DNA from: Chloroflexota bacterium
GTDB taxonomy: Bacteria > Chloroflexota > Anaerolineae > Anaerolineales > Villigracilaceae
Reading direction: 5' to 3'
DNA length: 23,439 nt
Assembly (NCBI GenBank): GCA_016191985.1
Contig: JACPVB010000026.1
Span: 1 to 23,439, forward strand
The notes beneath the pieces were generated by a model. The model had not been told where the DNA came from. It did no database searches and saw only the letters and a program-made list of their open reading frames with translations. Below are positions 5,847-11,919 of this stretch, one piece after another; the first letter of the stretch is position 1, and each line of letters starts with the position of its first letter. The translations under genes and the position numbers were made by a program.

Positions 5847-6389
5847 CTATTTCTTATAATGCAGCGCAACAACTCCTGAACGAAACGTTTTTGAATCAAC
5901 GAGTTTTAATATACGGTTCTCCACCGATTCGAACAAGCGCGGACCTTTCCCCGCAATGACCGGGTGAAAGACAAGGTGATACTCGTCGATCAGATCCCAG
6001 CCTGCAACCTGCGATGCGATATTCAGGCTGCCAATGGAAATGTTTTTTCCTGGCTGTCCTTTTAACTTCATAATCTCTTCTCGAAGATTTGAGTGGAGCA
6101 GCGTCGTGTTGTTCCACTCCACGCTCTTCAGCGTCGTTGAAAAGACAATCTTTGGTATGGAATCGAATGTACGGGCGAATTCATTGATCACTTCTGTTTC
6201 CGATTGATTTACAGCCACATCGTGCCAGTATGGATACATCAGGTGATAGGTGTTGCGTCCGAAAATGTGAATATCTGAATCACGCAGGAGCCCGGTGAAG
6301 TACTCGTGCAGCTCGTCATCGGCGATCCCCGATTCGTGGCCGCAGTAGCCGTCCAATGTGATGTTGATTGCAAAAGTAACTTTTCTCAT
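5847..6389 (-). CDS. Dihydrofolate reductase family protein (RibD C-terminal-like)
   Basis: A 180-residue protein from the start chosen here. MRKVTFAINITLDGYCG is the first strand with the usual SLDG-like motif, and GRNTYHLM (about residues 51-58) is the conserved G-R-x-T-Y/x pocket motif. IVFSTTLKSVEW, GSLNIASQVAG and FHPVIAGKGPRLFE are the later NADPH-site and end motifs. Proteins of this family (YyaP/RibD C-terminal) are predicted NAD(P)H-dependent reductases with unknown substrates. The frame stays open seven codons further upstream to 6410, but ATG 6389 has a ribosome site (GAGGG) five bases before it and overlaps the lactonase stop (TGA 6388-6386) as ATGA, so it is preferred. It is the second gene of a three-gene minus-strand unit. 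Confidence 0.85.
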   Translation of the reverse strand: MRKVTFAINITLDGYCGHESGIADDELHEYFTGLLRDSDIHIFGRNTYHLMYPYWHDVAVNQSETEVINEFARTFDSIPKIVFSTTLKSVEWNNTTLLHSNLREEIMKLKGQPGKNISIGSLNIASQVAGWDLIDEYHLVFHPVIAGKGPRLFESVENRILKLVDSKTFRSGVVALHYKK

Positions 6390-7006
6390 TTTTCCCTCTG
6401 AGGTTGCCACGGTTCGTCCACGTGCGTGAGCCAGACCAGCTCGGGGTTGAGCGCGAGCACCTTCAGCTGGCCTTCGGTGTGCGGCTCATCCAGCTCCCCG
6501 AACCAAACCGCTACATCCCCGCCGACGATGATCGGACGCCCGCCAGTCTCGACAACGACCACTTGCATCCCGTCTGTGTGGCCCGGCGCGGGAACGAGCC
6601 GCAGCCCGGGCAGCAGTTCGAGCTCGCCGTCGACCGGCATGTACTGCACGCCGGGCGCATCGACCCACTCACGAATCGTGTAGTCATCCTTGCTGCGCGC
6701 GTCGTCAAGCTCCAGCCGCTGGACGTAGGTCGGCTTGCCGGCGAAGAGGTGGTTGCCACCACAATGGTCGAAGTGCAGGTGTGTGTTGACGACGATGTCA
6801 ATGCCGGCGAGGTCGAAGTCCTGCTTGTTCAGTGGAAGGAGGCGGGGATCAAGATCGGCCGCCGCCGGGTGCAGCTCCGTCATGCCGGTGTCGACCAGCA
6901 CACGCACATCGGGATGGTCGATCACGTGCACGTTGATCGGCATCCGCTCGCCCTCGGCGAGCAGGTCGGCAACGCGGACTGGCGTGATGGTGATTTCCTT
7001 TTTCAT
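6386..7006 (-). CDS. MBL-fold metallo-hydrolase (AHL-lactonase-like)
   Basis: A 206-residue metallo-beta-lactamase-fold hydrolase. The metal ligands are all visible: H76, H78, D80 and H81 in THLHFDH, H143 in APGHTDGMQ, D164 in GGDV and H195 in THVDEP. The set is that of a two-metal enzyme, and the overall look (the short N-terminus, NTHLHFDHCGGN, and PGHTDG) is that of N-acyl homoserine lactonase-type hydrolases. It is shorter than typical AiiA-like enzymes (about 250 residues), so the substrate is open. The gene is clearly more GC-rich than its neighbours, which suggests recent transfer. AAGGAG lies just before the ATG, and a consensus promoter sits 20-48 bases upstream. Its stop overlaps the next gene's start. 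Confidence 0.85.
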   Translation of the reverse strand: MKKEITITPVRVADLLAEGERMPINVHVIDHPDVRVLVDTGMTELHPAAADLDPRLLPLNKQDFDLAGIDIVVNTHLHFDHCGGNHLFAGKPTYVQRLELDDARSKDDYTIREWVDAPGVQYMPVDGELELLPGLRLVPAPGHTDGMQVVVVETGGRPIIVGGDVAVWFGELDEPHTEGQLKVLALNPELVWLTHVDEPWQPQREK

Positions 7007-7025
7007 AGATATTCTCCTTTATTGG

Positions 7026-7054
7026 ATAGTAGAACATATTTTCTATTTTGTCAA
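7026..7054 (-). promoter_or_regulatory. Sigma-70 promoter of the lactonase operon with overlapping palindrome
   Basis: On the minus strand TTGACA (7054-7049) and TACTAT (7031-7026) are 17 bases apart. The -35 is perfect and the -10 has five of six consensus bases. TAGAA-N6-TTCTA (7030-7045) is a palindrome overlapping the -10 and spacer, placed where a repressor would block RNA polymerase. The ribosome site AAGGAG and ATG (7006) follow. The site lies directly downstream of the protease terminator. Confidence 0.85.
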
Positions 7055-7070
7055 GACGAGAAGACCGCTA

Positions 7071-7106
7071 AAATAAAAAGTGGAGCCACCATACCGGTGG
7101 CTCCAC
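7071..7106 (-). terminator. Intrinsic terminator of the serine protease gene
   Basis: GTGGAGCCACC (7080-7090) and GGTGGCTCCAC (7096-7106) form a perfect 11-bp stem with a 5-base loop. On the minus strand the stem is followed at once by TTTTTATTT. It lies 24 bases after the protease stop. Confidence 0.92.
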
Positions 7107-7129
7107 AAATTACTTGTAAAGTTTCGAAC

Positions 7130-7951
7130 CTAAGGCAGGAAGCCGTTGATCCATGCCAGCACTTCCGGGGTGTCCACTCGGTTGGAGTAGCCAACGCCGG
7201 AGCAATTGGAATTGGTCACATACGAGTTGACTGCCAGGACGGTATTCGTCCCTGCAAGCAGGTCGGGGCCGCCCGAATCACCGAAGCAGGTGCCGCCTGA
7301 ACCACCGCCCGGGTTGAGGGCGATCTTCATGAACTCATCGCTGTGCACAAAGTTACCGGAGACCAGTTCGCTCGGCGCAAAGAGACGGTTTCGGAGGCCG
7401 GCCCAAACGGGAGGGCCATTTCCGACGATCTGTTCCTGCACGCCATAACCGACCAGGTCAACTTCGGTTTTGTTGCTCAATGTATCAACCAAACCTTCTG
7501 TTGGCAGGGCGGCATATTCGCTGACTACACTGGCCGGTACTGGTTCGTCCAATAGGACGATACCGACATCACCGGCGGCAAACCCCGGTAGCCCGTTCCC
7601 ACACCCGATACAAAAGCCCGGGTAAGTGTAGGGAGTGCCATCATAGGAAGTCGCGCCGCTGAACGGGTATTCAGGATTGCCCTGGACCACCTCGTCGAAC
7701 CAGATGCGGGCGGCCACTGTGCCATCCGTACAGTGCCCAGCCGTCAGAACAACGGTCGGGGTAAGAAGTGAAGCGCTGCAACGGTGCGAAGGCACCTGGT
7801 TGCCATTTTCGTCCAGGACATCGAACACGACCAATCCCACATAGGGATGATTGTTACCATCAGGTTGGCCGTTTGTGATCGCGCTGGCAAGGCCGATCGT
7901 GCTGAAGACCAGGGCCAGGGCAAGCCCAATGGCTAGCGTAACTTTTTTCAT
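7130..7951 (-). CDS. Secreted trypsin-like serine protease (S1 family)
   Basis: A 273-residue secreted protease. Residues 1-24 (MKKVTLAIGLALALVFSTIG plus LASA) form a clear signal peptide with an A-x-A-like cut site. The mature protein starts ITNGQPDGNNHPYVGLV, close to the usual I-x-G-G-x start of trypsin-like enzymes. The catalytic triad is visible: H73 in LTAGHC, D128 in AGDVGIVLLD and S226 in CFGDSGGP. Cysteine pairs C58/C74 and C222/C250 fit normal disulphides. The specificity pocket residue cannot be assigned confidently. The ribosome site AAAGGAAA precedes the ATG, and a long leader region of about 350 bases lies upstream. A strong terminator follows. It stands alone, and its role is presumably extracellular protein breakdown. 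Confidence 0.92.
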   Translation of the reverse strand: MKKVTLAIGLALALVFSTIGLASAITNGQPDGNNHPYVGLVVFDVLDENGNQVPSHRCSASLLTPTVVLTAGHCTDGTVAARIWFDEVVQGNPEYPFSGATSYDGTPYTYPGFCIGCGNGLPGFAAGDVGIVLLDEPVPASVVSEYAALPTEGLVDTLSNKTEVDLVGYGVQEQIVGNGPPVWAGLRNRLFAPSELVSGNFVHSDEFMKIALNPGGGSGGTCFGDSGGPDLLAGTNTVLAVNSYVTNSNCSGVGYSNRVDTPEVLAWINGFLP

Positions 7952-8336
7952 TTCTAAATATTTCCTTTCTGTTGTTGGTCAATTCTTCGCCGTTCCCGTA
8001 TTTCTTATAACGGGTCAGGCGGGACATGGCAGGTCCATGAGCAAAAGCATCACCTCCTTTCCTTATTAAAAATGATGCAGCAATAACTGGCGCGAAGGGA
8101 CAATCCGCTCTTCGCAGTGGGTCGGCTTTTGCCATCCATGTCGCATGGATTTATTTATTCGGTTTTATTTTGGATGAAGTGGGATGATTCGAACGATGCG
8201 CAGGGACATCCGGCTTTGTTGGTCAGTAATTCGCTTCATGGTACATTCTGTAAATGATATAAATCTTAAATGCTCTTAAAAATAAGGTAAGGAATTCACT
8301 CGCTGATCCGTAAATCCTATTAAAAATAATGAATAC
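7952..8336. other. Long protease leader / intergenic region with possible leader peptide
   Basis: About 385 bases without a normal gene. On the minus strand AAAGGAGGTGAT (about 8060-8049), almost a full complement of the 16S rRNA end, stands before a tiny frame (TTG 8044 or ATG 8038 to TGA 8015, 7-9 codons, ending MDLPCPA). A weak CCCGT/ACGGG hairpin (about 8013-7993) follows before the protease ribosome site. Near 8133-8149 lies a perfect hairpin with ATCCATG/CATGGAT arms. Together these resemble a structured mRNA leader, but no known riboswitch class was recognised. Confidence 0.35.
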
Positions 8337-8370
8337 AGAACCCGCCTCACAACGAGACGGGTTCTTTTTT
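8337..8370. terminator. Terminator-like hairpin after the large membrane protein gene
   Basis: AGAACCCGCCTC (8337-8348) pairs with GAGACGGGTTCT (8354-8365) with one mismatch and a 5-base loop. A T-run follows on the plus strand (8365-8370). Minus-strand readout from the large gene meets a T-rich but interrupted tail (TATTCATTATTTTTAA). It sits about 50 bases after the stop at 8422. It is nearly identical in core sequence to the hairpin at 11854-11876. Confidence 0.6.
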
Positions 8371-8421
8371 ACTCGTTACTTATTGCTGACCAGGGCCAGA
8401 GGTCAATTCATGCGCAGCCTT

Positions 8422-11400
8422 TTATCCTTTGATACTACGCGGATCATTTCCAGGGGCAATCGTATCTTTTTGCCGTATTTTTCCATCTGCTCCATGCACA
8501 ATCAATTCACCGCCTCCCTGTTCGCTCAGTACTTTTCTTGCCTTCGTTACTGCCTCTGCCTGAGTGCCATACGCTTTTGAAGTCTGCTTTGCCCCATGAC
8601 TCTTATAGACCCATTTGCCATCTCGCCTTCGATAGACAGAAAGATTGCCTTTGCCCGGCTGCTTGTTTTTTTCTGACCCCTTTCCTTGTTTCGTGATTTC
8701 CTTATATCGTGGATGATCCCGAATGGCATCCAACGCGCTGTCTTTTTTAGCAAACTTGACCAACCCACCCCCTCCACTGAGCGCCATGACAAGATGGTCA
8801 AGAGCCAAATCAATATAAAACTCTTGCCTGTCTTTTTTCAAGGCAATCGAAGCGATCTGACTGTAAAAACAAGCGGCGTTATATTGAACGCGATAATGGG
8901 ATCGAGTGAAGTGATATCCCGTTTTATCGTCGGGCTTCAAAGGCTGATCCATGTTTATAGGCTTTTCGAAGCATGGAAGCATGACAAGTTGTTCTATGGC
9001 GCTCTCAATTGTGAAGCTGCCGATCTGCATTTCTAGCCCTTGCAAAACAAATTCAAATGTGGGCAGGAATTCAAGGAGCCAATTCGCAATGGAATCGCTT
9101 TTCAACTCTTGACCTGAAATTTTTGTCTTATCCTCTTTTTCTGGATCCGATTCGCCTTCGATGATTTTTTGGTTGATCGTGGATAACGCTCTTTCACACT
9201 GATTTTTTAATCGCTCTATTTTGTCATTAATATCTTTGGGCTGTTTCTCGTTTGTGTCCGTCTCTTCTGTTTGTGGGGCCGCTTTTGTCCTGGAGAAAAG
9301 TCTCAGTTGTTTTCTTTGAATTAACTCTTCTTGAATGTTTGATAATGCCAATAAAGTAGTTTTCTTTACCTCGAAACCCTGCAATCTTAATTCCTGCAAG
9401 CCAAAGCCTGGTTTTTTCCAGTCCAATTTAAGTAGATACTTCAGGGCAACGACCTGGTTATACAAAGCTCCGAAGTAAACCTGGTCTTTTATCTGCTGAT
9501 TCTTTAACCCATCAATTGCAGTCGCCAGATAACAGCTGGCAAGCAGGAGGTACTCAATGGCAATCTTCTTGGATTGTTCCTGGGATTTTTCGATCCATAC
9601 TCTTCCCAAGGCTGCGTAGGCTGGCCAATTCGTTTGATCGAAATTGATACTGTTACCATAGCAGTTAATGCCTTTTTCCAGGTCGGAGTGCCAGAGCAAA
9701 TCCCCAAGATGATAATATGCGGCGGACTGCCAGGCGTGTGGTTCTGCCTCGAACCCATCCATCCTGTCCACAATATCCGCAAACCAGAAATACGCTGGGA
9801 TCATTAAGTATTTCTGCACCTCCAGATCCTTTCCTTGATCTTCTCCTTTCTCTTCTTCCACTTCATTAATACCAAATTCCTTGGCCCAGAAAGTTCTCTC
9901 TGCAATATTTTCCTTTTTGTCATTCTTCACTACTGCCAGGGACAGTCCTGTGCCCGAATTCTTCGAACTGACCTTGTTTAGGCGTAAGCTATAACCAAGA
10001 CGCGGGAAAATCCACCCCGTCAGGTCAAAGAAGGCTTTCAAATAGGAATTCTCTGGCACAAATGTAGCCGGTGTGGATATCGCAGATTCCCCTTTCGGGT
10101 TAATGGAGAACCTGGACTGGACTCCCATCTCATTAACCTGATTTGAAAAAAGTGACCATAGCGCTTCTTTCTCTCCTGTTGAATCGTTTCCCAGATCGGC
10201 ACGGAAGTTTCTCCGAACAAGCGGCCAGAAAGGAGAAAGTATTTGGTGATTCAAAATAAAGTAGAAAATGACGACAACCAGGACAAATAATACCCCGGTC
10301 AGGATATTGCGGGCATCTGTTTTATAAAACCCCAACGAACGCGTTTCGCCTGTCGGGATTTTAGCATTTTCGATGCTGGTAGCCTCCGTTGTCACTTCGA
10401 ATGGGATTTCTGAAACCGAATCCCCGCCGATCAGAGCAAGTTTTCCTTTGATTTCCTCCATGGGGAATGAAACGATGAACGTTTCGGAGGCATTTTTTCC
10501 AATCTGCCTGACCATTAAACCGGTTTCAGGATTAACGTCTGTAGGGCTGATGTCGATGCAAGCGCTATGTTTTTTGCATGGTTTGTCATATACGATATCA
10601 AAGCTTAAGTCAACCGGATCTCCTGAAATGTTCGCAACCTTTAATTCAACCTCAATGTGATTGGAATCAACATTGAAGTACTTACAGGTTGACTCAGCTT
10701 GATTTGTATCCTCTGTAGATGGTCCTTCTGGGTAACAGAGGGCACTAAAAACTTCAGGGTTAAGCGCTTGTATTTTAGGAATTTGCCCTCCCTTCTCACC
10801 TTCCTCTCCACTCACGGCAGCGGTGATTGTGCTGGCTGTCTCCTTTTTTTCTTCTTCAAACAAGTTGAACGGAGGAATGTCCGCAGCAAAAAGCAATGCT
10901 GTGAACCAAATTGCAACAAGGAACACATAGAAGGGCAGTCCATTTTTGTATCCCTGGTATTGAAGGCTTTGTAATTCGTTGAATTTCTTGCTGTTATTGG
11001 ATGACGTCGTATCTTTCCAAAGCATTTCACCTTTAACAGCCCACGTAACACCAAATGCAAATAGGGCAACGAATTCACCCCAATACGTTACAAACGGAAC
11101 CAAACTTTTTATTGAATCTGGCGCTTGTGGAGCGATTGGGGTGGATAACCCGATGACAAGGATCGCCCCGGCTATGATCACACTGCACGTTCTGTAAATT
11201 CGATTTCGTATTATTTTTTCTTTTGATCTGGATTCGCCCAAAGTAAACCTGAAAAACGAAAAGAATGCAACGACAAGAAACATCGTTGCGGCCGATAGCA
11301 AATGGATGATCGAAGTGGTGTTGCATATCGGTTTTCCAACACCCAGATCGTGTTGCCCAAGTGGGAGAAACGTCGCCAGTGGAGAGATGCAGGTATCCAG

Positions 11401-11709
11401 ATAGGGTGGTTCTGTCGGAAATAAGGCGGTCAAAAGAGCTGCAACTCCTGCTACCCTAGCCAGCCATTTGTCAGTTTTGTCGTAGCCTTGATAAAAAAAC
11501 AGGAAGAAGCCGATGGAACAAAGAGTCAAGACAAAAAACCAGCGCATATCTGTATAGTAATATGCGCTGATTGAAGGTTGTAAACCCTTTGGTAAGAAAA
11601 TTGCTTCCGCCAGGAATATGATGATCGGCAACGACATCGCCAGGATGCCGATGATCTTTCGGATATTGATATAGGTGAGGGGCAACCGGGATTGGATTTG
11701 TGTGGACAT
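8422..11709 (-). CDS. Large multidomain membrane protein ending in a DUF2188 domain
   Basis: A 1095-residue protein with no single family assignment. Residues about 18-275 contain seven membrane segments with SISAYYYTDMRWFFV (46-60), a motif I associate with small DUF998-like integral membrane proteins. Residues about 300-450 are a hydrophilic, beta-rich extracytoplasmic region with several Cys. An eighth segment (about 468-487) returns to the cytoplasm. Residues about 660-760 contain TPR-like helical pairs (AAYYHLGDLLWHSDLEKGIN, WPAYAALGRVWIEKS). A long charged region follows, then a final 74 residues (1022-1095) that match DUF2188: YRRRDGKWVYKSHGA, TQAEAVTKARKVL, GELIVHGADGKIRQKD. GGAGG precedes the ATG and a near-consensus promoter lies 90-115 bases upstream. 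It is probably a monocistronic membrane sensor or scaffold. Function unknown. Confidence 0.72.
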   Translation of the reverse strand: MSTQIQSRLPLTYINIRKIIGILAMSLPIIIFLAEAIFLPKGLQPSISAYYYTDMRWFFVLTLCSIGFFLFFYQGYDKTDKWLARVAGVAALLTALFPTEPPYLDTCISPLATFLPLGQHDLGVGKPICNTTSIIHLLSAATMFLVVAFFSFFRFTLGESRSKEKIIRNRIYRTCSVIIAGAILVIGLSTPIAPQAPDSIKSLVPFVTYWGEFVALFAFGVTWAVKGEMLWKDTTSSNNSKKFNELQSLQYQGYKNGLPFYVFLVAIWFTALLFAADIPPFNLFEEEKKETASTITAAVSGEEGEKGGQIPKIQALNPEVFSALCYPEGPSTEDTNQAESTCKYFNVDSNHIEVELKVANISGDPVDLSFDIVYDKPCKKHSACIDISPTDVNPETGLMVRQIGKNASETFIVSFPMEEIKGKLALIGGDSVSEIPFEVTTEATSIENAKIPTGETRSLGFYKTDARNILTGVLFVLVVVIFYFILNHQILSPFWPLVRRNFRADLGNDSTGEKEALWSLFSNQVNEMGVQSRFSINPKGESAISTPATFVPENSYLKAFFDLTGWIFPRLGYSLRLNKVSSKNSGTGLSLAVVKNDKKENIAERTFWAKEFGINEVEEEKGEDQGKDLEVQKYLMIPAYFWFADIVDRMDGFEAEPHAWQSAAYYHLGDLLWHSDLEKGINCYGNSINFDQTNWPAYAALGRVWIEKSQEQSKKIAIEYLLLASCYLATAIDGLKNQQIKDQVYFGALYNQVVALKYLLKLDWKKPGFGLQELRLQGFEVKKTTLLALSNIQEELIQRKQLRLFSRTKAAPQTEETDTNEKQPKDINDKIERLKNQCERALSTINQKIIEGESDPEKEDKTKISGQELKSDSIANWLLEFLPTFEFVLQGLEMQIGSFTIESAIEQLVMLPCFEKPINMDQPLKPDDKTGYHFTRSHYRVQYNAACFYSQIASIALKKDRQEFYIDLALDHLVMALSGGGGLVKFAKKDSALDAIRDHPRYKEITKQGKGSEKNKQPGKGNLSVYRRRDGKWVYKSHGAKQTSKAYGTQAEAVTKARKVLSEQGGGELIVHGADGKIRQKDTIAPGNDPRSIKG

Positions 11710-11796
11710 CCTGCCTCCATTTCACTGAAAAAGCGCTCTGCTTGTTGTATTTCAAGCAGTCCAGTTATGTAAAAAAGCTATGCGATCATTAAATTT

Positions 11797-11825
11797 ATTG
11801 TACGTTTTTCCATACGGATAGTCAA
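11797..11825 (-). promoter_or_regulatory. Promoter of the large membrane protein gene
   Basis: On the minus strand TTGACT (11825-11820) and TACAAT (11802-11797) are exactly 17 bases apart, each with five of six consensus bases. They lie just beyond the ATPase terminator and about 90 bases before the ATG at 11709. A weak GCTTG/CAAGC hairpin lies in the leader (about 11739-11756). Confidence 0.8.
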
Positions 11826-11845
11826 CAAGCGAAACACGATCTTGC

Positions 11846-11876
11846 AAAAAAAGACCCGCCTGACACCGAGACGGGT
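11846..11876 (-). terminator. Intrinsic terminator of the P-type ATPase gene
   Basis: ACCCG (11854-11858) and CGGGT (11872-11876) form the stem base, extended by two pairs after a mismatch. On the minus strand the stem is followed by seven T's (complement of 11852-11846). It lies about 45 bases after the ATPase stop. Its core differs at only two bases from the hairpin at 8340-8363. Confidence 0.75.
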
Positions 11877-11919
11877 TTCTAATTCATTATCAACTGCTAA
11901 CGGATCACTGACTCACTGT

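Noticed and set aside
6404..7300. Plus-strand open frame of 298 codons
   Set aside because: It is antisense to the MBL-fold gene and the protease end. Its length comes from the GC-rich lactonase region, no domain is recognisable, and the minus strand carries all metal-ligand motifs and a promoter.
7980..8330. Known riboswitch (cyclic di-GMP or similar) in the protease leader
   Set aside because: GGCAAAAGCC and some hairpins were compared with the class I c-di-GMP pattern, but the conserved core and tetraloop receptor are not present.
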